Shown here: in pieces, positions 10,685-20,597 of the stretch
Position numbering within the stretch: position 1 is the first letter of the stretch
Layout: every line of letters begins with the position of its first letter
Assembly (NCBI GenBank): GCA_032622095.1
Contig: CP136066.1
Location: forward strand, 96,183,319-96,247,318
Source: Siphonodentalium dalli
Lineage: Eukaryota; Mollusca; Scaphopoda; Gadilida; Siphonodentaliidae
Direction: 5' to 3'
Length of the DNA: 64,000 bases
The notes under the pieces: model-generated
What the model was told of the DNA's origin: nothing
The model's database searches: none
What the model saw: the letters and a program-made list of their open reading frames with translations, nothing else
Position numbers and translations under genes: made by a program

Positions 10685-11806
10685 TTATCTCACTCTGTCA
10701 AGCTTTTTTATCTCGCGACGAATGTCTGAATTAAACCAAATTTTGTCTGATGTTCTCACTGTTACAGTTGATTGTGGGATTGTTTTCTCCATTATAGATA
10801 AGAATTCCGTATGGAAATTTTCGACTGCTTTATTTACATCTGTTGTGTGATTTATGAGATCATCCCAGTCTACTGATTCGAGTAAGCTATTTGCATGTGA
10901 AAAGTTAGCCTTTCTATAATTCCACACCTTTCTTTCGAATGATGGTGTCCGGGTATTATCGAAAGATATTGTAGCGTAAACACCTAGATGGTCTGAAACC
11001 CCAAGGTCTAACGTATCAGCGTCTAGAACTTGCATATTCTTGGAGGTGATAATGTGATCGAGGAGAGTACTTGATGTGCTGGTTACTCTGGTGGGAACCG
11101 TAATGACATTTTTCATACTGAAACCATCTGTTATTTGTTTGATCTTCGAGGAGCTGTCCAAAAAATTGGAATTAAAATCGCCAGTGATGACTACATTTTC
11201 TGAATTATCAAGTGCGTCAGAAATTTTGGATTCAAGTAGTTCCCAATAATTTGTGGCACAGAAATCTTCAGATCTATATGATACCCCGAGTATTATGCGG
11301 GTTTTTCTAGAGTGGATTTCAAACCATAGACACGATGAGTCGAATTCTAGTTCAGTTTTCCGATTGAAAATGAGATGATCAGCAAACATTACGCAAATGC
11401 CCCCTCCATTAGAGTCACGGTCTTTGCGGATGGGAGAACTATATCCAGGGATTTCTAGCTGGTTTGATGGGTATGGCGGGTCAAGGTGGGTTTCCGTAAA
11501 ACATAACACATCATACTCGTTTATTAAGTCTGCAATTTTTCCTAATTTATTACGGATACTGCGCACGTTGTAATGGAAAATGGAAATTATGTTGTTGACT
11601 GTCGATAGCGGAGGCCCAGGGTTAATTTCAATATCTCCTGATAACATTAATATTAAAAGAGTAAACATAAATATATATCTAGGACTCAATAGACTGAGAG
11701 CTCCAAAATTCAGACTGCCGTTTTTTGCAGTTTTGATATGTGACTTTCTTTTTGCTGAATCGAAGATACCAATAGCTGCCCTATACTGATTCAGAACACA
11801 CGTCAT
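10685..11806 (-). CDS. LINE 2A leader plus apurinic endonuclease, copy 1
   Basis: 373 residues ending at a TAA. Residues ~46-65 are hydrophobic (FMFTLLILMLS) followed by GDIEINPGP, a full match to the 2A ribosome-skipping consensus (D-V/I-E-x-N-P-G-P, at 11612-11623). The break would fall between Gly64 and Pro65. The endonuclease follows with HYNVRSIRNK (Asn), FTETHLD (Glu), GDFNSNF (Asp/Asn) and SDHLG (Asp/His), all catalytic blocks intact. It nicks target DNA to prime reverse transcription. 2A motifs in APE-type LINEs are known from other invertebrates. The hydrophobic run could also act as a signal sequence. Confidence 0.9.
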   Translation of the reverse strand: MTCVLNQYRAAIGIFDSAKRKSHIKTAKNGSLNFGALSLLSPRYIFMFTLLILMLSGDIEINPGPPLSTVNNIISIFHYNVRSIRNKLGKIADLINEYDVLCFTETHLDPPYPSNQLEIPGYSSPIRKDRDSNGGGICVMFADHLIFNRKTELEFDSSCLWFEIHSRKTRIILGVSYRSEDFCATNYWELLESKISDALDNSENVVITGDFNSNFLDSSSKIKQITDGFSMKNVITVPTRVTSTSSTLLDHIITSKNMQVLDADTLDLGVSDHLGVYATISFDNTRTPSFERKVWNYRKANFSHANSLLESVDWDDLINHTTDVNKAVENFHTEFLSIMEKTIPQSTVTVRTSDKIWFNSDIRREIKKLDRVR

Positions 11807-12625
11807 TTTTCAGACGGTGGTTCGAAACCAGGATAGGGCAGGAACTGGACCTCGACTCTGCAAACGTTATAATACTGATATGAATATATTTTGGCAATCC
11901 ACAAATGGACCAAGGGGTATGGTGCTTGATCTGAAAATGTTTAGAAAAGGTTTGGAAATTGGAATCAATGGTTCGAATTTGTGCAGACATGTAGGAAGTA
12001 TGAAATAAAGAAAACATAATGAAGGTATAGAATATGAAACAAATATATACATAATGATGATGGTATTCGGCATGATAATTTCATCGCGATTTGTTTTCGG
12101 CCTACAACGGGTATTTTGTTTGGATTAATTTTGACAACAATATTATAAAAGTAGAATAAATTTGTCCATTTGCTATCAAGGTCAGGGGTGAAAACAGCTG
12201 AAACGGACACGCATAACCACCGCGGACGTAGTATATCCTCACAAATATCGTCATTGAAGAAACTTAGATTGATATTTAGTGTCGAGATGTGCGAGGTAGC
12301 TTTCGGGATAATGTATTTACACATTTATATATACCATCAAAAGGGTAGAGATCTTGTGTCGGTCCGGTCATCCATATAGTGGTTTCGACTTTATACCATC
12401 TTGTCTTTATTTGGTCAGATTTGAAATGATCAATTAGAAAGAAAAAAAATAGTCAGGAGAGATATCTTATTCAGCGTAGATTTCCCCCTTTCATATAGAT
12501 TGACAACGTTCGATAGGAAATTAATGTCATCACGGTCTACCATACTACGTTTAACAGATTGAATTGTTTTGATTCGAATTTAATAGCGCGTGAAAAGTCA
12601 CAGGATCGTGAACTGCGGGCAGTAT
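11807..12625. other. LINE 5' flank, no gene recognised
   Basis: Duplicated in A2. Contains short minus-strand ORFs (11865-12324) with no family features, and GGTTCGAAACC at 11818-11828, which resembles an RNA polymerase III B-box but has no A-box. It may hold the LINE 5' UTR. Confidence 0.4.
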
Positions 12626-13622
12626 CACGCTGGTCATCCGTGTAACGAGGACCCGGGTACGTAACAAAGGACGCGAGTTCCGTATGAAGAAAATTTCGCG
12701 GGCTGGTCAACGAAATCGGTGAGTAAATGCCTTTAAAAATAATCTACCTATGTTTCAGTGTGCGTAGTGTTTTGGTACTATATTAGTCTAAATCGGTGGG
12801 TGCTAAATTGATGTAAACGTGTCCACAATTATTATATAAAGAGGAAAGTAGTTGGAAAATCCAGAAATAGCACGCAAATTGACCAAAAAAATGAGGTTAT
12901 AACGTGCAAATCTGAACAATTCATGACGTTGAGGAACTGCCGGGACCCCTGTCATTGAAATATAAGCAACAGAACCACCGCCAAGCAACCAGTTTCTAGC
13001 AAATCGAATATTTAACATTATCAACGAGTAACGAGGACCCGTTATCATGTAACGTTGGACGCGCATCAGATATCACATTGAGTAACGGCGGATGCGAATA
13101 TTCCGACAAACAATTATTTAGAAACATTAATGTTTTGAATGTATAAGAAATCACATGTTTATGTGTTTTACCATTATTTGTCGCATTGTTAACCATCTGT
13201 TTCACAGCAAATTTTAAACAGACGAAACGTTGTCAGGAGACTTTTGTGCTTCCACTCGCCATTACTCTGTTTTTCTTTGCACAACTAAGAGTGTATACAT
13301 GTTTGCTATCGATAGGCACGTGGTTGGGTGGATTTCGGACACTTGCCATCGGCGAGATAATATAACTCAAGCTGATATGGGACCATGGTGCAAATTACAC
13401 GTGTATGGAGATCACTATCACTTGCCAGTAGGCATGTTGTGATACTGAAACAGTAAATTTGTTGTTGAACATTTCATGCCTTATAAAATGTCCAAACTAT
13501 ATAAGACTTGTTAAGTTATCCATTTATTAGAACCAGTGTGAGTTTTGACATATTAGAAGGAAAATTCCAAGGGGTCGCACATTAAATACAGTCTAACGCT
13601 TGCATTCTCTTATTCTACAGGA

Positions 13623-14354
13623 ATGGACGAGATAACACCTACCCCATTCCGATGTTACACCTGCAAACTACCATTCACCACCTTGGCTGACACGGTTGAC
13701 CATGCCACCACATCACACCCGAGCACGGAACTAAATTACTTGAAGCTAAATCTGAACAACACAACAGGAAAGCTTGGATATCAAATAATAAGCCACCCAG
13801 GAATAATACCATCGGACAACAGTAAAGAAATCATAGTATCCAGCGACAACAACATCATTCTGCGACATAAAAATGCCATAAAGAAAAGAAAAATTACAAC
13901 GAACAAACAGGAACATCAGTATGAAATGAATAACATCTACAACCATGACACCACCAATGATAGCACACACAGCAACATCGACAACACCATTCGTCATGCA
14001 CACTGCAACAGCTGCAACTCGGACAGTGCCGACATCACTGACACCAACAGTGACAACAACACCAGCCTTGATAAAGAACCAGAGTCACTGGATTTCGACA
14101 CCTTCCGTGTGCAGCTTAATAAAGTATTGCCAACATTTTATCGCCGACTGACTGAGTGTGGACACACAGAAATATTTTTAGTTTTTTGCCAACTTATAGC
14201 ATGTTGTCTTTTATGTGAGATAATGAATGCTGCCGTAATGATTGCAATTTTTTATACTTCTTGCCACATTCGTTGCACTGGTTCCCAGCACCAGAAGGCG
14301 GGATCGCTTGGGAATCTTGGCTGCCATCGACTTCAACGAATTCACCTTCAATAG
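13623..14354 (+). CDS. T1 C2H2 zinc-finger ORF (in A1)
   Basis: ORF of 243 residues, two bases after a strong splice acceptor (TTATTCTACAG, ends 13620). Residues 9-33 form one C2H2 finger (FRCYTCKLPF...DHATTSH: C-x2-C-x12-H-x5-H). The rest is rich in Asn, Asp, Thr and Ser, with a basic patch KKRK. From about residue 180 it runs antisense to the minus-strand zinc-finger exon (14194-14372), so the true 3' end may be a splice donor further upstream. It has 10 more codons (an Asp/Thr/Ser-rich insert) than the A2 copy. DNA binding is inferred from the finger; no transposase motif is visible. Confidence 0.6.
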   Translation: MDEITPTPFRCYTCKLPFTTLADTVDHATTSHPSTELNYLKLNLNNTTGKLGYQIISHPGIIPSDNSKEIIVSSDNNIILRHKNAIKKRKITTNKQEHQYEMNNIYNHDTTNDSTHSNIDNTIRHAHCNSCNSDSADITDTNSDNNTSLDKEPESLDFDTFRVQLNKVLPTFYRRLTECGHTEIFLVFCQLIACCLLCEIMNAAVMIAIFYTSCHIRCTGSQHQKAGSLGNLGCHRLQRIHLQ

Positions 14355-14372
14355 GCACTAATATTTCTCCGT
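14194..14372 (-). CDS. T1 minus-strand C2H2 exon (in A1)
   Basis: A terminal exon: a consensus acceptor (TTTTCATTTGCAG on the minus strand) leads into an acidic stretch (DGEILVPIEGEFVEVDG), then a C2H2 finger (CNECGKKYKK...RQHSLSH: C-x2-C-x12-H-x4-H), then a stop at 14194-14196. It overlaps the plus-strand zinc-finger ORF. Identical in A2. Upstream exons of this gene were not identified. Confidence 0.6.
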
Positions 14373-14707
14373 CTGCAAATGAAAAATAGGAATTTATAAA
14401 TAACAAGACGTGTCTTCTCACTCGTGGCTACAGTTAATATATTGGGGTGCAACTGTTATTTTGGAAACTTTTAGGAGTGTTTGGCTTGGTTCAAGGGGAT
14501 ACAGTTGGAAAAATCCAGGTCGACATGCATCAACCGCCCCAACGGAGACGATATGGACACTCCCCGGTGTGTTACAGTATATTTCCCATTATGTTGTGCA
14601 AAAAAACAAATCGAACTATTATTTGGACATATTTGAATATTTTAGCTTGATTGTTTTTCAAACATAACCATATATGCCCATGACATCATGGGAAGGTAAA
14701 TATTTTT

Positions 14708-15377
14708 GAATTTTTGATTGTGAAATATACTCAACAATCACCGACCGACTAGTGGTCTGCGTCCCATGTTCCTACATTGCCCGGATGGTCATATTTTTAA
14801 ATTGAGCATATGTTTCGATTCACTTTTTCACTATAGTATACTAGCGATAACGTGGAATCTCGTCAGGAAACACGTGTTAAATATCTTGGCATAATATATG
14901 CCTATTTTAAATGTGATTGGCCTAATTTGTTGAGGCCGGTAGTGCCAATAATGTGGTAGTACCCAGTGTGTGATAATTTTATATCTCAGCGTATTATATG
15001 CCACTTTAATTAGCATTTCTGAGCACGGAATTTTAGTGATTCCATTGTGCTGCTAATTTTACGAGAGCAGTTGATCGTATCACTTCCAAGTTTTGCACTT
15101 TGAGTCAGTGATGTACGTATTAATTATTTTATAATTTGCATATTATATGCAACCTAGATCAGCTTGACCTGCTTGTTAGGCAGCGCTTTCTAGGGTCGAC
15201 ACATTGAAAAATTCAAAACGAGATTCCACGTTATCGCTAGTATACTATAGTGAAAAAGTGAATCGAAACATATGCTCAATTTAAAAATATGACCATCCGG
15301 GCAATGTAGGAACATGGGACGCAGACCACTAGTCGGTCGGTGATTGTTGAGTATATTTCACAATCAAAAATTCAAAA
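14708..15377. mobile_element. 670-bp foldback MITE at left of X
   Basis: Inverted terminal arms of ~159 bp (14708-14866 against 15219-15377) around a ~350-bp core, and no ORF of note. The core is copied in the right arm of X. Confidence 0.7.
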
Positions 15378-15524
15378 CTATTACTCTCTATGTGAAGTAA
15401 CTCTATGAATCATTCCGCGCAAGCGGAGTTGATCCAATCTCCATGACTATGTAACTGTGTTCTGTGTGATCCTACTTGTTTTGGATGGTCACCATATTAT
15501 ACAAGTTAAAACTGTTTAATATAT

Positions 15525-16262
15525 ATAACATATATTATACAAAAAGAAATAACATAATGTATTAAACATACACGCAAAATAAATATACTCTACATGTATA
15601 TGTAACATTTCAAGGACCCGCTTACCACCGGGTTTGCGCCAGCCTTGGTGTTTGGAAATTCTAAACGAATAAACTTACAGCAATTAGAAGATTGAAATCT
15701 TCTCGTGATTACACACGATAAATAGTAATAAATCTTATTGTACATGTTAATGTACTGTGACATTATTGTCTCGAAGTATAAACTCTTCATCCACAAACCT
15801 GAAAATTCCAAACTGAAATGGCCTGAAAAATTGGTCTACTCTAGCTCTGGAAAGACAATCATTTCCAACTAGCAATGCGTGTGCTCTGTATATATCATAT
15901 ATTATACAAAAAGAAATAGCAAAATGTATTAAACATACACGCAAAATAAATATACTCTACATGTATATGTAACATTTCAAGGACCCGCTTACCACCGGGT
16001 TTGCGCCAGCCTTGGTGTTTGGAAATTCTAAACGAATAAACTTACAGCAATTAGAAGATTGAAATCTTCTCGTGATTACACACGATAAATAGTAATAAAT
16101 CTTATTGTACATGTTAATGTACTGTGACATTATTGTCTCGAAGTATAAACTCTTCATCCACAAACCTGAAAATTCCAAACTGAAATGGCCGGAAAATTGG
16201 TCTACTCTAGCTCTGGAAAGACAATCATTTCCAACTAGCAATGCGTGTGCTCTGTATATACA
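15525..16262. repeat. 367-bp tandem duplication inside X
   Basis: Two near-identical units, about 15527-15893 and 15894-16262, separated by a TATATCATATATTATAC join. On the minus strand each unit holds an ORF with a possible exon (VGNDCLSRARVDQF) between TATATACAG and CAG-GTTTGT, which I cannot assign to a family. The run of 19 A at 16660-16678 lies just beyond. Confidence 0.8.
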
Positions 16263-17132
16263 TGAGGGCCTACTGATACTAAAATTGAATTCATCCATTT
16301 ATTTGGGAAATCCAATGGGTACCATGCCCGACTTTCCTGTAAGACATATGGGGCCCACTAATTTCTTATGATATTATGCTCTGTCTTGCTTAGTTATATA
16401 CACATGCGAGCCTACTAGCCTGCACCATTATCTCAAACCATATATCTGAGAAGAGTGGTGTGTTCTATGCTTGATCACGCTAATATGGAATTAACATATA
16501 CCACTAGATGCCAAGAAATATGGCGAACTATACGCAAAATTTATATGAAATTATTCACTATATATACAATGTATATGCTCGATGTGTCAAAACATCTAAA
16601 AACTAAACTATGGAACTGTTGGGCCTATTCCCCAAAACTAACAACATAAAATCTTCCACAAAAAAAAAAAAAAAAAAATTGAAATCTCTGTAATATATTC
16701 TCAAAAGACAGAGGCTATACCTGCCCTGGAATTATTCCCAGTTCACCCTGGCAGATTATGTAATGTAAACACCATTGCAAGCAAATCACAAAGTGATCAA
16801 TTACCACTGGAACTCCAACAGAGTAAGAGTGTCAAATTTGACATTCCAGAATCGTTAACATTGATGAGCGCTGAATTAAAACAAACGCCCCGATTTATAC
16901 TGACACAACAGTTATACCATAATGAGATCACACCATTGAAGCAAATCGTGAATACATGATTAATTATCGGCTCGGACAGTAGCGGTATCAAATCTCGCAA
17001 AATCAAAGCTTCAGACGACATATGCCGCGCATGTGCGAATTGCTCATTAACTGAGACCCGATGAATCTGGTTCTAGCCAGTTTGTCGTACTCAGTGCATA
17101 AATGCTGGAGCTTTTATCAGTGTTCTGCACAC
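16263..17132. other. Middle of X, no gene recognised
   Basis: Short ORFs only. An A-homopolymer is at 16660-16678. Confidence 0.5.
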
Positions 17133-17936
17133 TCAATGTGTCGACCCTAGAAAGCGCTGCCTAACAAGCAGGTCAAGCTGATCTAGGTTGCATATAATAT
17201 GCAAATTATAAAATAATTAATACGTACATCACTGACTCAAAGTGCAAAACTTGGAAGTGATACGATCAACTGCTCTCGTAAAATTAGCAGCACAATGGAA
17301 TCACTAAAATTCCGTGCTCAGAAATGCTAATTAAAGTGGCATATAATACGCTGAGATATAAAATTATCACACACTGGGTACTACCACATTATTGGCACTA
17401 CCGGCCTCAACAAATTAGGCCAATCACATTTAAAATAGGCATATATTATGCCAAGATATTTAACACGTGTTTCCTGACGAGATTCCACGTTATCGCTAGT
17501 ATACTATAGTGAAAAAGTGAATCGAAACATATGCTCAATTTAAAAATATGACCATCCGGGCAATGTAGGAACATGGGACGCAGACCACTAGTCGGTCGGT
17601 GATTGTTGAGTATATTTCACAATCAAAAATTCAAAATTATTTGCATATAATACAAAAGGGATCGGGGCACAAGTTTTTTCAACTTATGAAGCCCCTCTCC
17701 CAATTCAATCGATTTAGATACAAAATGTTTACAAGATGACAGCTGAACATATTTACATGCAAGATTTTGTGATTTTATGGTGATTGGTGTAGTGCCTTCC
17801 AGAGCATATTGCTATATATGGGTTATGAATGATTTGATAGCTATAACATTTGGTGGGGTTTATGTGATTTTTCGTTCGTCTTAACTGATGTTGGAGCAGG
17901 GTTTTGTCAAAGGGGTATTTTCTTCATATATAAATA

Positions 17937-17978
17937 AATATACATATACATACACACATACATATACACATACATACA

Positions 17979-18018
<40 letters not shown>

Positions 18019-18149
18019 CATATATACACACACATATACACACATACATACATACATACATATACACGCATATACATATATACATACACATATACATAGA
18101 TATACACATACACACCCTCATACATATACATACACACATATATATACAT
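17937..18149. repeat. (TA/CATA)n microsatellite, A2
   Basis: Counterpart of 8024-8236 with altered TA-run lengths. Confidence 0.85.
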
Positions 18150-18350
18150 ATGTTAATCAAGTGTTGGTCAGCTACTCTGGAAGACAGTACATACGGTAGA
18201 TCAAAATTACAGAGAACTGGTGATTGAGTGGGGGAGTAGGTCCATAAGTGGGAAGCCAGTAGATTACTAAACTGCGTAGTTCATATATTTACCGGTGTAT
18301 ATACTAAGGCAATTTGAAGTCCTTCCTTGAGGATATATTTTGTTTTAAAT

Positions 18351-20528
18351 TCAGTTATCGAAACGCTTTGTTGCTACAATATATTGCTGAATTATATCGA
18401 ACAGTTTCTTATTACTTTTGGACGAGATATATGGTATTCCGAACAGAACTTCGTTAATGTCGAGAATTTGAAGGCTCTCGCGGGTCAATTTATCAGCGAG
18501 GACGGCTCGCTCAGATTGATACAAGGGGCAACTAAAGAAATAATGAAAGGCGTCTTCGGATGGATTTCCACAGAAGCACACAGGGCTGTCGGAGATATAA
18601 TTATTAAACATATCAGAGCGGAGTTCACTACATCTATTTCGGATGCGACAGTGTAGGATACTGTTTTTTCGTTGTCCTGTGTAGAAGTACAAAGGAGGGG
18701 CAGGTGAGGGGTCCAATAGTTGCAAATTAGTTTTAAGTATAGAGAATTGGCCAACGTCAGTGATTATTTTGGGAAGTTTATTCCACTCAGTGGTTGCCGA
18801 CGGGAAAAAAGACTTTTTGTAATGTTCTGTATTACAGAAATATGAATAAAATTTGCCGGGTCGCCTCAAGTTGTAACCCGACACCTCGTTTGCCCTAGGG
18901 GGAAGTGTAGATGCTAGATAAGATGGGGCTTGTTCGTTTACTATTTTATAGACTAGTTGCAGTTTGTGTATCTGTCGCCTTCTATCGAGAGAAGGCCACC
19001 CCACTTCCTGCAGAACTGTGTTATTAGATGCAGAGCGAGTGATGCCACTGACAATCCGCCCAGCTTCAATGTGTAGTCGATCGAACTTATCCAGGAGATA
19101 TTGCGGTGCGCTGTCCCACACTACGTCTGAGTAATCAAATAGGGGTAGTATATACGTTTTATAGATAATTTCAATTATTTTTCTGTCAAGTTGGTACTTC
19201 AGGCGCCTTAGTTGAGCTAGTCGAGATGCAATTCGATTTACCAGGCCGTCGATATGGGCATTCCAATTGAGGTTTGACTGTAGTTCCAGACCAAGGTGTT
19301 TATGCGTGTCAACAAACGATATTGTTTCATCGGCGAACTTAAGTTCTGGGTGTTTTGTTTTCGGGGTCATTAATGAGTAGAAAATTCCAACCGTTTTTGT
19401 CGGGTTAAAGCTGACCAACCATTTTCGGGACCATGTCGATATTTTTTCAATAGCACTATTCATAGCGGTTTCTAATAATTTTATGTCATAATGGCTGTTC
19501 GTAATGCAAGTGTCATCGGCATACATTCTAGTATCAGATTCTATATTTTCGGCTAAGTCATTGATATAAACAAGGAACAGGAAAGGTCCAAGGATCGAAC
19601 CCTGTGGCACACCGGAAGGGATGACCTCATATTCGGAATAAGCATCATTGACTAATACTCTTTGTTTTCTATTTTTTAAGTAGTCTTCGAGCCAATGTAA
19701 TGTGTTTCCTTCTAAACCATAAGCGCTCAACTTATGAATCAGTCCCCTGTGCCAAACTCTTTCGAATGCTTTAGAGATATCGCAAAATATAGAACAAGTA
19801 AATAAACCTTTATCAAGGGATTGACACAGGTTATGATATAAATCTACTAACTGATATGTTGTGTTATGACCTTGGAGAAAACCCGATTGATGGAAGTACA
19901 GGAGTTTGTTTTCAATAACGAATTCGCTCATCTGTTTAAGAACCACTTTCTCGAAAATTTTGGCGAGGCACGGTAAAAGGGAAATTGGACGATAGTTTTT
20001 CGAATCAGCAGGATCATCTTTCTTGAAAATAGGAATGACGTTTGCAAACTTCCATGCTGCAGGGAATTTCGATGTGTTAATTGATTTTCTAAAAATAAGA
20101 ACCAGTGGGCGTGCAATAGATTTTGCTGTATCGCGGAGCATTCTAACACTTATCCCGTCATGTCCATGGGCTTTGTTTAGCTTGAATGATTTGATAGCCG
20201 ATTCTACGTCGGTTTCTGTAAAAACAAAATTTGGCATTATTTTTTTGCAACGCTTCGGAAAGATTGTGATGCTATGTTTGGAGTCATTAATGGTTGAATT
20301 TGCAATGAAGCTCTTGTTTAATATTACTGCTTTTTCAGCATCACTAGTTGCATATGAGTGGCCGTTTGCTGTTATGCTGCCTGTGGAGCTATATAGTGGA
20401 GGGATAGTCTTAGATCTTTTCTTATTCAGGAGGTAGTTTATTATTCTCCAGAAGTCTCTCGGGTTGGAGGATTCTCTTATTCGCTCTTCCAAATTTTCGT
20501 CGAATTTGATTTTCGCATGTTTTTTCAT
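18351..20528 (-). CDS. LINE reverse transcriptase, copy 2
   Basis: 725 residues, near-identical to the copy at 8438-10615, with an Ile/Val difference at residue ~196 (KVILKQ against KVVLKQ). All RT motifs, including MYADD, are intact. Separated from the endonuclease ORF by the same TAA (20598-20600) and 23 codons in frame. Confidence 0.92.
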   Translation of the reverse strand: MKKHAKIKFDENLEERIRESSNPRDFWRIINYLLNKKRSKTIPPLYSSTGSITANGHSYATSDAEKAVILNKSFIANSTINDSKHSITIFPKRCKKIMPNFVFTETDVESAIKSFKLNKAHGHDGISVRMLRDTAKSIARPLVLIFRKSINTSKFPAAWKFANVIPIFKKDDPADSKNYRPISLLPCLAKIFEKVVLKQMSEFVIENKLLYFHQSGFLQGHNTTYQLVDLYHNLCQSLDKGLFTCSIFCDISKAFERVWHRGLIHKLSAYGLEGNTLHWLEDYLKNRKQRVLVNDAYSEYEVIPSGVPQGSILGPFLFLVYINDLAENIESDTRMYADDTCITNSHYDIKLLETAMNSAIEKISTWSRKWLVSFNPTKTVGIFYSLMTPKTKHPELKFADETISFVDTHKHLGLELQSNLNWNAHIDGLVNRIASRLAQLRRLKYQLDRKIIEIIYKTYILPLFDYSDVVWDSAPQYLLDKFDRLHIEAGRIVSGITRSASNNTVLQEVGWPSLDRRRQIHKLQLVYKIVNEQAPSYLASTLPPRANEVSGYNLRRPGKFYSYFCNTEHYKKSFFPSATTEWNKLPKIITDVGQFSILKTNLQLLDPSPAPPLYFYTGQRKNSILHCRIRNRCSELRSDMFNNYISDSPVCFCGNPSEDAFHYFFSCPLYQSERAVLADKLTRESLQILDINEVLFGIPYISSKSNKKLFDIIQQYIVATKRFDN

Positions 20529-20597
20529 GTTGTTAATTTTATTTCGGATATTTTTGAACTCTCTCCATAATATCGGTTTGTTAGTTTTCAGCGCTTT

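Larger units (their letters stand above)
8237..11806 (-). mobile_element. Non-LTR retrotransposon (APE-type LINE), copy 1
   Basis: Minus-strand element with order 2A leader, apurinic-type endonuclease, reverse transcriptase, C-terminal Cys/His motif, ~200-bp 3' UTR, then a microsatellite. The layout fits the Jockey/CR1/L2 group of LINEs; the clade is not certain. A separate ORF1 was not seen upstream, so the element may be 5' truncated or a single-ORF type. Its 5' boundary within 11807-12620 is undetermined. Confidence 0.85.
7720..14707. repeat. 7-kb segmental duplication, copy A1
   Basis: Collinear with 17637-24599, differing by sparse substitutions, a 30-bp indel in the zinc-finger ORF, a 7-bp indel near 21973, homopolymer changes and microsatellite length. 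It contains microsatellite, LINE and the left part of T1 in the same order. Its right edge falls inside T1, exactly where element X begins. Confidence 0.95.
12626..14707. mobile_element. T1 element, left part only (in A1)
   Basis: Starts CACGCTGGTCATCCGTGTAAC after AGTAT (12621-12625). It matches the left 2.05 kb of the full T1 at 22547, including five copies of the GTAAC/GGACSCG motif, then stops where element X begins. The right end with the inverted motifs is missing here. Confidence 0.8.
14708..17636. mobile_element. Element X: long-TIR (composite) element between A1 and A2
   Basis: Bases 14708-15207 are an inverted copy of 17133-17636, about 500 bp each and nearly perfect, with outer ends TTTTGAATTTTTGATTGTG. 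The outer 159 bp occurs a third time at 15219-15377 in the orientation of the right end. The left side (14708-15377) is therefore a complete small foldback element, and the right side a second inverted one lacking its distal arm. The arms carry internal palindromes of GCATATNATATGC type. No clear target duplication is visible, and the 1.75-kb middle encodes no recognised transposase. Confidence 0.8.

Noticed and set aside
10685-10687. Programmed stop-codon readthrough in the LINE
   Set aside because: TAA followed by AAA is a poor readthrough context; a shared nonsense mutation is simpler.
11818-11828. GGTTCGAAACC, a possible tRNA or SINE B-box
   Set aside because: No A-box at a suitable distance and no tRNA-like fold; it is also a simple palindrome.
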